From contig JAODUP010000418.1 in assembly GCA_025642065.1 (NCBI GenBank), positions 32,501 to 96,500 of the forward strand: DNA of 64,000 nucleotides. The letters are read 5' to 3'. The DNA comes from Paralvinella palmiformis. Its lineage: Eukaryota > Annelida > Polychaeta > Terebellida > Alvinellidae. Under the pieces are notes generated by a model. The model searched no databases. It was given only the letters and a program-made list of their open reading frames with translations, and was not told the origin of the DNA. This document shows positions 1 to 11,469 of this stretch, piece after piece. The first letter of the stretch is position 1; every line of letters starts with the position of its first letter. The position numbers and the translations under genes were made by a program.

Positions 1-353
1 GAATAGCAATTTTTCACAACGGTCCATATATGTTGCATTTCATTTTCAAACATTCCGCTTTACATATCATAGTTAAGACACCGTCAGCGCAAAACTTCAT
101 GCACACTGTCGGAGGCATATTCATAGGGGAAGAGCCATTATTGGTCAATATGTTGGTGGTGTGCGGCCAATGGCAATCAGCGTGTACCATCAGTATTATC
201 GCAACTTGCGGTTACTTGACAGGTACAATTGTAGACCTAGGACCGCGAAACACTAGCGGTTGGCAGCATTTGGGAGGTGGCGGTTCCAGACAGGTCAGTT
301 TGAATGGTATTTTAATCGGGACTTTGGAAAAGTGGCGTTTAGAGCAGGTTAGA

Positions 354-355
<2 letters not shown>

Positions 356-405
<50 letters not shown>
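356..405. repeat. (TA)n microsatellite
   Basis: ~25 perfect TA units. Confidence 0.95.
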
Positions 406-407
<2 letters not shown>

Positions 408-726
408 CTGCTTAAATTACAGATCTATCTCTACATCTTTGATTCATCATGATGAGATATTACTGTCACAAAAATTCAGAAATTAATCTCACATTTTCCC
501 TAAAAATAAAAATGTAATAGCCATGTTTAATATTAGACTCAAACCTTAGCCATCACGACCAAAATAATGTTTGTTGTGTACAATTCATGTAAAAAGCATC
601 TGTACATGGTATTTAATTTCCCTGCATTTTACCTATACTCTCTGGGTGTTATAAGTATTGTGCGAGTCTTCACCATATACATACTAAACCTGTCATAATC
701 ACAGCAAGCGTTTACCAATTTTAAAT
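408..726. other. No feature seen
   Basis: AT-rich unique-looking DNA between a (TA)n tract and R700. Confidence 0.6.
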
Positions 727-1000
727 AGATAGTCCACCTTCATTTCAAACTAATGCAACTATGCTCACAAATATCACAAATTGGGTAAAAATGCGTAAAC
801 GATCATCCACATATTAAATAATCAGTTCAAAGTGCTGATTAATCGCCATTTTGAAGCAAGACAGAGAACGGAAGCTCCTGAATGCTGACGTCACTTGAAC
901 CCAGCATTTTGACCGGAAGTCTGTAGAGCCCATACAAAAGCTTGTAAACAAGCGTGAGCAAATAATTATTCCAGAGCAAAACGCAATTATCTAATACGAT
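727..1000 (+). repeat. R700 repeat, left part
   Basis: TAGTCCACCTTCATTTCAAA through GACCGGAAGTCTGTAGAGCC; matches the reverse complement of 53426-53160. Confidence 0.75.
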
Positions 1001-1805
1001 TATGTATATAAACACGATTTTACGATGTAATGTCAGACTTAGTTATTTCACCTGTAATATAATTGTTTCTGAAACTTAAATTCTAGGAAATTATGTTAAA
1101 ATATCATGCACCATGACAACAAATAACAACGTATTAAAAGCCAAATCAAGTTATCATTAGACTTAGCATTCAGGCAGGTATAGACGTATCATTAAACAAA
1201 GGGCATTGACTAAATAGGTGTAAATGTGCATGACTAATCCAAAGGCGCTAAAGGTACAAGATCGCAGTCATATGGCACTAAGTCGACGTTAGAGATGCTG
1301 CCCTACGTAAAACAGGAAAACATTAAAGATATAACACTTGAAAAGTTTCGTGTTGGTATCAAGCGGACAAACAAACAGATTATCGTTTATAATGTCTTTA
1401 GATACAGCACAATGATCGATAAAGCCTTTACCTTCAGTTATATCATGTTTATGTCATTATTGTGATATATGGCATGTAACATACGGAGTATTTAATACAA
1501 TCAATCTTGATGTCTTACAAACATATATTGGGCGTAAAACTCTCCACATCAAACCTTGCAGCGACATCTGAACTTAGTCAGCTCTCGTTTTGTGTATATC
1601 GAAAAGTAGCAATGGTAACTATTTTATTGGAATATTATATCTGGCAGCCATCCTAGACTCAAATATGTTGATTACACTTTCCTACGATTGTAAAAGAAGA
1701 CTTGTATATAGCAGGTTTTCATCGAAACTGGGCACGTGAAGTGAGCGACATTCTATACAATATTTGTTTTATAGAAAACTGGAATAACCAACACGTTAGG
1801 GTTTC
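1001..1805. other. No feature seen between two R700 copies
   Basis: AT-rich; short ORFs only. It separates the two truncated R700 copies. Confidence 0.6.
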
Positions 1806-2275
1806 AAAATAAGTGCTTACGTCACTTGAACACAGCAGTTTGACCGGAAGTCTGTAGAGCCCGTACAAAAGCATGTAATTAAGTGTGACAAAAGAATTAT
1901 TCCAGAATTGCAATTATCTTATATTACGTCATGAATGATATACAACCATATCAATTAGAGCCAGAAGGAAACTTTGAAGAGGTAGATGATCCAAAATGGC
2001 TGAGATATTAACGCTCAAGAACAACTATAACCCGCGTCATTCTAGAGGGGACTCATGTTACGTCAGAGCATTTAAATTTTTCTCCTTTTCGCCTTCGAAT
2101 CTGGCTTCCGGTGTAGCCGTAATGGTGGCCCTCCAGTAATTTGGATTATTTCCCTACATCTATGATATCAGGTATATTTCGTGATTTTTATTGTGGAATG
2201 TTTGGTTACTGTCCAACGCATTACATATTTAAGAAATATTTTCTGATGGAGAACTGTCTCTTTAATACTTACTTC
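1806..2275 (+). repeat. R700 repeat, right part
   Basis: Overlaps the first copy by ~130 bp of sequence (ACGTCACTTGAACACAGC ...) and continues through AATGGCTGAGATATTAACG to AACTGTCTCTTTAATAC; matches the reverse complement of 53270-52800. Confidence 0.78.
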
Positions 2276-2843
2276 CCAGACAAGACGGAATTTTTCCCAA
2301 CCATTCTATGAAGTTTTAATAAAAGGCTTAGTAAGCTTTAAAACAATAGATTTATAGTTCAGCATTGTTAGTAGGGAAGAAATGTCAGGCTCTCTCAATA
2401 TATGTTGTGATGATTGTTTATAATGATATGATGAAGCCTGTGATGATTTAAAAACATTAAAAATAAAACTTTGGTCTTATAGAAATTGTATATTTTGATT
2501 AATGTGAATAAATAATATTTTATACGACGACTGTTAAAAATAGTGATTTGCTTCCTGCTTTGATTGGATGATTGTTATGCCGCATTACAACTAAAGTCAT
2601 GGTTGCATATTAATTATGGTGTGTAATTATCAAACTATATTTCAATAAGGTTTACAAAAATCTGTTAATAATATCGAAAAATACTCTTTCACTTTATTTT
2701 TCTCATATATATCCGACCGGAAGCTTAGTTTAGATAGAAAATGCCCATACTATTATGTAAATATGACTCTTAATATATTACAATCACTCGGCTACAATTT
2801 TACTTCACGTTTCAAGTCAATGGAACAAACAGAATTGTGTGTG

Positions 2844-2846
<3 letters not shown>

Positions 2847-2903
<57 letters not shown>
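2847..2903. repeat. (TA)n microsatellite
   Basis: ~28 TA units after a short (GT)n. Confidence 0.95.
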
Positions 2904-2906
<3 letters not shown>

Positions 2907-3152
2907 CTGTATCGCTGGCGAGTCGTATGATCACTTGTTGGATAAGCATAATTAATTAGTCTGATTCTACAGAAATAAACAAGATGTAACAATGTCATAT
3001 ATTAAGTTGACTACAACTCACATGATTGCCAGATAAACATAATTACTTCTACATAACATGATAAAACGAAAACACCAAGACGTAATATCTCTATAATGTT
3101 ACATGATAACAACGTACAGTCGGCGAATCCCGGTTGCCGTACAAATAGCCAT

Positions 3153-3156
<4 letters not shown>

Positions 3157-3193
<37 letters not shown>
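3157..3193. repeat. (TA)n microsatellite
   Basis: ~18 TA units flanked by ATTGATG / ATCAATG, a small inverted repeat. Confidence 0.95.
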
Positions 3194-3194
<1 letters not shown>

Positions 3195-3787
3195 ATGAAC
3201 TTAATAATTAGTAACATGACAAAATATTCTTAGTTCAAGAGCTTATATTTTATTATTAATATATATTACTAAAAATTAACATATATAAGGGTGTTGGTTC
3301 ATTATCGCCCATTATCGCCCACATTCGAAGATCAACAGTTACTTATATTTAGTAATTGTACATAATCTTAGCATCACTGCCCCGCCTTGACCTTGTTAGA
3401 CCTTTTCCTTATCATTCGTGCTGCCCTTCGGTAAATATTTGCCCAATCAAGAGAGACGTAGACAGTGTTTCAAACCAAGTGGCCCTCCACCAACAACAGA
3501 GCAAATTCCTCTCTCACCACAGTTACAAGCCTTCTTTGTCTCATTCATGCCTATACATTATAATAATTAACTATTTCATAGTTAGCATATGTATGTCGTA
3601 TTTCTTAATTTATTAATATGCATTGCACTGGAGTAGCTTCCTTGTGTCGCTCATTAATAAATTACCTCTTTCCCAATATGGTGGGTCTAGTATAAAGCAG
3701 ATATTCGGATGGCATCATAACGTATCCGTGCAATTATCTGGCAACGTTGAAACACATCGTTTATGGCTGAATTTAGACATAAATACG

Positions 3788-3828
3788 CACATCGAACCTG
3801 TGAAGAAAAACTTCACAGGTTCTATGTG
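3788..3828. repeat. Near-perfect 18-bp-stem hairpin
   Basis: 12 bp of perfect complement (GAACCTGTGAAG / CTTCACAGGTTC) around an AAAAA loop, extended by CACAT/ATGTG after one mismatch. Immediately upstream of the SINE-B head. Confidence 0.8.
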
Positions 3829-3839
3829 AAGAGAAATAG

Positions 3840-4199
3840 TGAGCTCCGGTGGCCTAGCGGTTAAGCACCCGGCACTTGGTGCCAACGGTCGCAGGTTCGG
3901 ACCCCGTAAGAGGTCGAAACTTTTCCACGGATCAATTTCTCGGGTCACTATATCGTGGGTGGCTGACCACGTTAAATGGCGCTGCCGTCTCCACTGAATT
4001 ATTTAAAATAAAGGGGGACGTTAAAAACCCCCTGAGGACGTAAAACACTCTGGCATTGACCACCCTCAGCGTATTTCGGCTCCATCATTCCGTACTGCTC
4101 CCCTGTGAGTGGTGGGGGAGGAGTTTCTCAACCACTCCAACATAGAGGCTGTGCTGATTAAGCGACAGCCTGGGGATTCTCCCCGAACAACAAAACCAA
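3840..4199 (+). mobile_element. SINE-B, full copy (tRNA-derived head)
   Basis: The head has A-box-like TGGCCTAGCGGTTAAGC and B-box-like GGTTCGGACCC, then a ~290-bp body ending in an AACAACAAAACC-type A-rich end. It is the longest of this family in the window. Confidence 0.75.
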
Positions 4200-4467
4200 A
4201 CCAAGAGAAAATAATGACGAGAAGGGACTGAAATCATCTCTTATGACGTAAAAAGTCTTTCTATTTGCCTCATTTCAACATGGAAATCACTCTGTGCCCA
4301 TGCGTGGGATATATATATACTTAAATATACAATTGAATCAGTGAATAAAAACAAATTGGATATTCGACATAATTGAAATTTACTATTTCAGTGACTTCCG
4401 AATACGAAAAAACAAATGTCCAATTCATACCGTTTTATTTCCCACTAATATTTTCTGTCGTTCATCA

Positions 4468-4825
4468 TTAGACTTTAGTATATGGCCACTTGATGTCAAT
4501 GTTGAATGGCAGATGCCAGTGTCTCGACTCAAGTTCATATGGTAATTGTGCGTTTAGTGTTGCAACCCCCACTTTGTGGAATAGGTTGCCGGGGGATATT
4601 AGAAATGCGTCGTCTCTCGAAAATTTTAAATCCGTCTTTAAAATACACCCGTTCAAAGTCGCTTTCACAGATAAATGATAATTATCTTTTAAATCTTCTT
4701 ATAGGGTTTTTACAGACATATTATTTAGGGTTTTATCATATTACATATTATTTGAACAGCGCCATTAAATGGCTCCTCCTAGTAAGGGCGCTTTATTAAA
4801 TATACATTATTATTATTATAATTAG
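4468..4825 (+). mobile_element. CR1/L2-like LINE 3' end
   Basis: 4541-4678 encodes the end of a non-LTR reverse transcriptase (GNCAFSVATPTLWNRLP ... SSLENFKSVFK), then a 3' UTR with AATGGCTCCTCCTAGTAAGG and an (ATT)n end. Confidence 0.75.
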
Positions 4826-4828
4826 TAA

Positions 4829-4870
4829 ATAGTAGTAGTAGTAGTAGTTGTTGTTGTTGTTGTTGTTGTA
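4829..4870. repeat. (TAG)n(TTG)n compound microsatellite
   Basis: Follows the (ATT)n end of the 4.5-kb LINE. Confidence 0.9.
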
Positions 4871-6105
4871 TTGATGGAATATCAAATTGAACTACCACGC
4901 GTAATACTAGCAGTTTATGCGACACAATAAAATCAAATGACACTTTCAAACTTGTGATTAGCCCACATCTGCTTCTAGCCCAGGTGGTGTGAAATGGCCA
5001 TTAAAACGACTGATCACTTTGGTGTGTGTATCATTGTCATCTGCTGGCGCCTGGCGAATGGGCAGTATCCATGCGGTTGTTACGGGGGGGGGGGGGTTAT
5101 GACATTGGTGGATTCTTTCAATGCTGCCCAGGAAGAACAGGGTGTATGTCGGTGATGTAAGGCCTGATCTACATGTACCCATACACATAATAACCATCAT
5201 CCTCAGGATTGTGTTTAAAATGGCTAAACCTAAAGTAATAGTATACTGGAGATGATTTAGGACAGCATAAATTGCTTGAGCATGCTTGAAAACATACAAA
5301 TAGACATCAAGATGACTCAAATCAAATGATAATATGCAAAGGTATGTAATGCCATTTGGAGAAAAAAAATGCCACCATCTTGTACAAGGTGGCAGCCATT
5401 TTGGATTTTCAAATGCTCATTTATTTTGATTTGAAGAATGCCATTTATCATACTTCCGCTGCAATTATAAGCTACTTGTGAAATAAATTTGTGAAATAAA
5501 CTTGTGAAATCTTGTGAAAATGGCAATTTGTATCTTGATAACCTTTATAACCTTGAAAATAAAATTGAAACCTAAAATTGAAAATGACATCCACCCAAAT
5601 ATTTGTTGTCATCCTATGAATGATTGATTCCACATAGCTGTCTGCCATTAACAAACGATGTCGTTTATAATATCTGGAGGCCCTTTCCTATTTTGGTTGG
5701 TCCACTAAGCAACTTGACTGTTTCAGAGATAATTTCTCTCTTAAGAACAGAGGTACGGCTTGATAAATTGACAGCTGAAATCATCGTTTAGACTGTTTAT
5801 CATTCGACTTTCCAACATTATATATGGATGGATAGTTCTTCTTTTGATAACATGCACATGATGTGTGATTCTCTTTCTGTAGGCTAACAAATGTCTGATG
5901 AGTTGCTGGCTGCGAAAACAGTAATCTAGAGGGCGCTTGGGGTCCTTCACGTCTTGAGCCCTCTAGGCTGCAGACCATACTAGCCCATATTTAAATTCGG
6001 AGCTGATAATGTATAGCGACCGCTTTGTTTTAAATAAAAAAATTGTTTGTAAACATATTTTGAAATTTAAACTGAAAATTTGAAATTATATAAAAGATGA
6101 ATCCA
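4871..6105. other. Intergenic, no gene seen
   Basis: Contains a poly-G run near 5085-5097 and a short TTGTGAAATAAA-type repetition near 5478-5520. Nothing else recognised. Confidence 0.6.
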
Positions 6106-6181
6106 GTAAGTGAGCTTCAGATACCATTTGCTGCATTATAATTGGTCACAATGTAGTCATTTTCGGTAATTTGTTTATAAT

Positions 6182-6371
6182 GATTGACTGATGTTTTACG
6201 GCCACTTTTGTGCGCATCACATGTTAGGGTAAATGGGCCTAGCCATCTCCAAGGGTAATGAGGCGAAGTCGACGATGAAACATCCTTCATATATGCCCAC
6301 ACCGAGATTCGATCTCAGGTGGTAGTGATCTGTGGTCTAACGCGCTACTAACTTGACCATGGAGGCGCCCC
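6182..6371 (-). mobile_element. SINE-A copy (unit 1)
   Basis: Minus orientation. Contains the tRNA-like head (GGGGCGCCTCCATGG.. read on minus, B-box region TCGAATCTCGG-like) and the conserved 3' part CGGCCACTTTTGTGCGCA. Family consensus is ~185 bp ending in (ATC)n. Confidence 0.8.
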
Positions 6372-6417
6372 TAATTCGTTTATTGAATGCTAAAATGAAT
6401 TATCTTTTCATTCATAT

Positions 6418-6423
6418 TATTAC

Positions 6424-6462
<39 letters not shown>

Positions 6463-6521
6463 TACTAAGTAAATACTATATTTATACCTTAAGATGATTA
6501 ATCTCTATTTAATCACTGATG

Positions 6522-6550
<29 letters not shown>
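6418..6550. repeat. Two (ATT)n tracts (unit 1); repeated at 7750-7882 (unit 2)
   Basis: (ATT)n at 6418-6463 and 6524-6550, each duplicated in the second unit. Confidence 0.9.
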
Positions 6551-6552
<2 letters not shown>

Positions 6553-7042
6553 TTCTATGATAGTAATATTCATATCGCGGAATTGATGCAGATATGCCAT
6601 TGTTTCTACAACTGTTCAGGAGGCATCTAGTAGAATTAATATGACAAGAAGGTTAACAAAGACAGTAGTCCACTCTTGGATGTGTTGGTTATAAAGAGTA
6701 TCCTCTTATTTGTCATTTGATGGAGATTTCTTATTATCCGGTGGCGGTGTACATATCAAATACAGGTGGTCATCGACTTGTGATCTTGGATCCTTAGCTA
6801 ATCCATGGTTTTGAATATCCATATCACAATAGTCCATTGCAGTTGGGTTTGTTTCCATCCATAAACATCTAATCAAAAAAGAATACAAAAAGGCAGCAAT
6901 TCTCGTTTGGTTGAGTACAGAATTTTCAAAATGATTTGCGCTGCTAAGTATCCATCAATTTTCTATAATATTCAATACTTTCAGATTGGTGTTCGAATCC
7001 CAATGTATTACCATCGTGTGTGGAATGTTTTCCTGGGATTCG

Positions 7043-7200
7043 GATTTGTTGTTCGGGAAGAATCCCCAGGATGTCGCTTATTCGATACAGCCTCTATGTT
7101 GGAGTGGTTTAGAATCTCCTCCCCCCCACCACTCACAGGGGAGCAGTACGGAAAAATGGAGCCGAAATACCCTGAGGGTGGTCACTGCCAGAGTGTTTCA
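7043..7200 (-). mobile_element. SINE-B tail, inverted (unit 1)
   Basis: Reverse complement of the SINE-B body at 4030-4190 (TTCGGGAAGAATCCCCAGG through CCTGAGGGTGGTC). No head is attached. Confidence 0.75.
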
Positions 7201-7262
7201 CTTCCCTGGGGAGATGCCACTCGTCTATATATGTATGCATTACCAGCGCAAAAACTAAAGTG

Positions 7263-7436
7263 AGCCTAGCGGTTAAGCACCCGGCACTTGGTGCCAACGG
7301 TCGCAGGTTCGAACCCCGTAAGAGGTCGAAACTTTTCCAGGGATTAATTTCTCGACTCACTACATAGTGGGTGGCTGACCACGTTAAATGGCGCTGCCGT
7401 CTCCACTGAATTGTTTAAAATAAAGGGGGACGTTAA
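7263..7436 (+). mobile_element. SINE-B head (unit 1), cut by duplication junction
   Basis: CCTAGCGGTTAAGCACCCGG and GGTTCGAACCCC boxes, lacking the first ~9 bases of the 3840 copy. Ends at GACGTTAAA, where unit 2 begins. Confidence 0.8.
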
Positions 7437-7513
7437 AGTAAGTGAGCTTCAGATACCATTTGCTGCATTATAATTGGTCACAATGTAGTCATTTTCGGTA
7501 ATTTGTTTATAAT

Positions 7514-7703
7514 GATTGACTGATGTTTTACGGCCACTTTTGTGCGCATCACATGTTAGGGTAAATGGGCCTAGCCATCTCCAAGGGTAATGAGGCGAAG
7601 TCGACGATGAAACATCCTTCATATATGCCCACACCGAGATTCGATCTCAGGTGGTAGTGATCTGTGGTCTAACGCGCTACTAACTTGACCATGGAGGCGC
7701 CCC
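7514..7703 (-). mobile_element. SINE-A copy (unit 2)
   Basis: Duplicate of 6182-6371 by the tandem duplication, not an independent insertion. Confidence 0.8.
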
Positions 7704-7755
7704 TAATTCGTTTATTGAATGCTAAAATGAATTATCTTTTCATTCATATTATTAC

Positions 7756-7794
<39 letters not shown>

Positions 7795-7853
7795 TACTAA
7801 GTAAATACTATATTTATACCTTAAGATGATTAATCTCTATTTAATCACTGATG

Positions 7854-7884
<31 letters not shown>

Positions 7885-8374
7885 TTCTATGATAGTAATA
7901 TTCATATCGCGGAATTGATGCAGATATGCCATTGTTTCTACAACTGTTCAGGAGGCATCTAGTAGAATTAATATGACAAGAAGGTTAACAAAGACAGTAG
8001 TCCACTCTTGGATGTGTTGGTTATAAAGAGTATCCTCTTATTTGTCATTTGATGGAGATTTCTTATTATCCGGTGGCGGTGTACATATCAAATACAGGTG
8101 GTCATCGACTTGTGATCTTGGATCCTTAGCTAATCCATGGTTTTGAATATCCATATCACAATAGTCCATTGCAGTTGGGTTTGTTTCCATCCATAAACAT
8201 CTAATCAAAAAAGAATACAAAAAGGCAGCAATTCTCGTTTGGTTGAGTACAGAATTTTCAAAATGATTTGCGCTGCTAAGTATCCATCAATTTTCTATAA
8301 TATTCAATACTTTCAGATTGGTGTTCGAATCCCAATGTATTACCATCGTGTGTGGAATGTTTTCCTGGGATTCG

Positions 8375-8527
8375 GATTTGTTGTTCGGGAAGAATCCCCA
8401 GGATGTCGCTTATTCGATACAGCCTCTATGTTGGAGTGGTTTAGAATCTCCTCCCCCACCACTCACAGGGGAGCAGTACGGAAAATGGAGCCGAAATACC
8501 CTGAGGGTGGTCACTGCCAGAGTGTTT
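8375..8527 (-). mobile_element. SINE-B tail, inverted (unit 2)
   Basis: Duplicate of the inverted tail at 7043-7200. Confidence 0.75.
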
Positions 8528-8590
8528 CACTTCCCTGGGGAGATGCCACTCGTCTATATATGTATGCATTACCAGCGCAAAAACTAAAGT

Positions 8591-8905
8591 GAGCCTAGCG
8601 GTTAAGCACCCGGCACTTGGTGCCAACGGTCGCAGGTTCGAACCCCGTAAGAGGTCGAAACTTTTCCAGGGATTAATTTCTCGACTCACTACATAGTGGG
8701 TGGCTGACCACGTTAAATGGCGCTGCCGTCTCCACTGAATTGTTTAAAATAAAGGGGGACGTTAAAAAACTTATTTCGGCTCCATCTTTCCGTACTGCTC
8801 CCCTGTGAGTGGTGGGGGAGGGGGATTTTCAACCACTCCAACATAGAGGCTGTGCCGAATAAGCGACAGCCTGGGAATTCTCCCCGAACAACAAAGCCAC
8901 AAAGC
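8591..8905 (+). mobile_element. SINE-B, head plus tail with small internal deletion
   Basis: Head as in unit 1, followed after GTTAAAAAAC by the tail (ATTTCGGCTCCATC to CCCCGAACAACAAAGCC). About 55 bp present in the 3840 copy is missing between head and tail. Confidence 0.78.
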
Positions 8906-9857
8906 CAAGCAAAAACTAAACAAAGCACTTACGCTTTCAGTCGCCAGGGACTTGGCAATGGTAATTAGCAGAATATCGATTTGTGTTAAGCCACACAATG
9001 GTATTGTCATCTGCACGCTGAAATTAGCCAGCAATCATTAGTAAGCAAGTAAAAGCAGTGTTTCTATTACTATTAGATATACATAAACGTTTTAACTAGC
9101 GTACGAGAGTATTATCATTACAAATAGACGTCTTTGAGCAATAGCTGTAGCAAGACATATCAAGGCTGAGAAAGCTGAAAGAGAAATACAATTGAGTTGT
9201 TGAGAGGTTGACAAGCAGTGAAAGAACGAAATACCAAAGCTCGCCTGATACATGTGACAACCTTAAACTCATGAAAAAAACATCAAATTATCACTTACTG
9301 GCAACTAAATCTGGGCATCGTAAAAGCAAAATGAAGACTGCAATAATCATGATGAGTCAGCTCTGCCCACATATGACTCAATGTAGCAGCACCATACACA
9401 TGGCACAAACAGCGTGTGGGCGGACGTGTGATATAAAATTAGAAATTAAAAACCCACCTCCGGACGGAAACTTAGATCCATCCAGTCCGGATCAAAAGAA
9501 TATGGAATCCGATTCGTCTGTACAGCATAGATGAAAACCATACCATTACAGGAATATCCCGATGCCTTATATTCTTACGGTTCCGTACAGAAATGTGTTA
9601 TTGTTGAAAATCAGAATCCAACTGCAAAAACCATCAAGTAGCATACCACATACGACTCGTATAATGAACATTCCGAATATAGCACACACGTTTAACTTAA
9701 TGAATAAGCTTTCCTTTCAGATACACGCCCGTTACGGTTTAATAAATAAATAAATGGTTAAATACTCTAGCTATTTTAGCATGATTCCTTGTCAGATGCC
9801 TATTCGACATTCGTCATGCGTGCATATAAAAAAGACACACATACACGCACACACAGA
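8906..9857. other. Intergenic, no gene seen
   Basis: Mixed-composition DNA with short ORFs lacking recognisable motifs. Confidence 0.55.
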
Positions 9858-9874
9858 TACAGAGAGAGAGAGTG

Positions 9875-9876
<2 letters not shown>

Positions 9877-9915
<39 letters not shown>

Positions 9916-9929
9916 TGTGTGTGTGTGTT
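9877..9929. repeat. (GT)n microsatellite
   Basis: Nearly perfect GT repeat preceded by (GA)n. Confidence 0.95.
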
Positions 9930-10085
9930 AGCTGTGTATAATAAGGCGCAGACATTCGAACCGTGAATTCAAACTCTGGACGTTTCTTCAGGGGATTGAA
10001 TCCAGAGTGGCGACTTTTCTTGCTGAGACATGTGTAACGTCTCACCAGTCCCTAAGCTGCCAAGCAAAAACAAAAAGCATGTATG

Positions 10086-10097
10086 TGCATGTATGCG

Positions 10098-10129
<32 letters not shown>

Positions 10130-10200
10130 TGTGTGCGTGCGTATGTGCATGCGTGCGTATGTGCGTGTGCGTAAGTGCGCGCGCGCGCATGTGTGTGTTG
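10086..10200. repeat. (TGCG/TGTG)n microsatellite
   Basis: Alternating TGTG, TGCG and CGCG units; strongly purine-pyrimidine alternating (Z-DNA-prone). Confidence 0.9.
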
Positions 10201-10655
10201 ATGTATCTCTAAAATCATTGGCTTTACATTAATACTACCAGTTCTTTAGTCCATCATTGTTATAATCACCATGACGACATTAATAAGAGGGCTGACCGTA
10301 AGTAAAACCTCCATCACTCACTGTTAAGATACGACACTGATTTAATCACATCGATACCTGGATTATTAGAGAGGAAACGTTAACAAACAAGACTATGTCC
10401 TTACTTCTATATTAAGATCCATCACCCCATCAACCAGTAAATTAATGGTTAACGCTTATTCACACTTTATTAGGCATTACATATTTTGGTATAGTAACGT
10501 ACCAATCCAAGCGACGATAACCAGAAATATGTTCTATATTAAATGTGAGCTGATTATTATGTATTCAATAATTAATATTTCCTCCCACAGTATAGAATGT
10601 CGCCGCCCCTAGAACCAAAGTAGTAACTATTCGCGTGAGGTACGTATGCGGAGAA

Positions 10656-10849
10656 GATGGTGATGATTATGATTGATGTTTTACGGACAGTTTTGTGCAC
10701 AAGGTAGGCTAAATGGGCCGAGCGACCTCCAAAGATGATGAGGCGAAGTCAAAGACGAAACAATCTTCAGATATGCCCACACCGAGATTCGAACTCGGGT
10801 GGTAGTGATCTGTGGTCCAACACGCTACCGCTAGACCACGGAGGCGCCC
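10656..10849 (-). mobile_element. SINE-A, full copy with 14-bp target-site duplication
   Basis: Flanked by acgtatgcggagaa at 10642-10655 and 10850-10863. Good A/B boxes on the minus strand (CGAGTTCGAATCTCGG). Confidence 0.9.
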
Positions 10850-11469
10850 ACGTATGCGGAGAAAAATGTTCCTTTATATAATGTCATTGTCAAGGTCAAC
10901 ACCTTGATGAAACAAGTTAACCTGAAGAAAATGACCGTAAGTTTGAGACTGCACCTAAAATAGTGTTGAATAAGCTGGATATTTAACAACTATCCTATTT
11001 TTATCCCACGGATCCGAGTATGCAGTTGTGATTGGCTGTACTCTGGGGAGGGGGGGTCATCAGATTATCCAACTCGACTTCAGTCATATTAGAGAAACGA
11101 GCCTCAATGAGCACGTCAATAGTTATCAGTGCGAGTGTAACCAATTTGGGGAAATTATCAAAACAGATACAATTAGAGGAAAGACAAAATCCAACTGGAA
11201 TCCACATCCGGCCGGACTTTGAACTGATAATATACTACCAGCGTCGGCCCGATGAAAACCCGATGAACAGAATCGGCGCTGATCGGTATGTGGTAAGATT
11301 GCAATGATCGATGTCATGTGCGCTATTACAGTTCCTGTAGCAAAATTCTTCTCACAAGAACAACCCCGCACCGCATGAGAAAAGCCCGCAACGGATGAGG
11401 CGGTTCATTCTTGGGACTGTACCCGTTCTTCTCCGCCGCCTTTCAACTATAAAGCACACGCCCGCTTCA

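Larger units (their letters stand above)
6106..7436. repeat. 1.33-kb tandem duplication, unit 1
   Basis: Unit 1 and unit 2 (7437-8765) are near-identical over their full length. The only differences seen are homopolymer lengths (7 vs 5 C; 5 vs 4 A). Each unit contains a minus SINE-A, two (ATT)n tracts, a minus-oriented SINE-B tail and a plus SINE-B head. The junction cuts through the SINE-B sequence. Confidence 0.95.
7437..8765. repeat. 1.33-kb tandem duplication, unit 2
   Basis: Second copy, offset 1,332 bp from unit 1. After it, at 8766, the sequence runs into the plus-strand SINE-B tail, showing that the original right breakpoint lay inside SINE-B. Confidence 0.95.

Noticed and set aside
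2792..3217. ORFs with Ile-Tyr repeats here and elsewhere
   Set aside because: Translations of (TA)n microsatellites.
6907..7263. 118-codon ORF, with its twin at 8239-8592
   Set aside because: Runs through inverted SINE-B sequence; the two copies differ after the poly-C indel. Not a gene.
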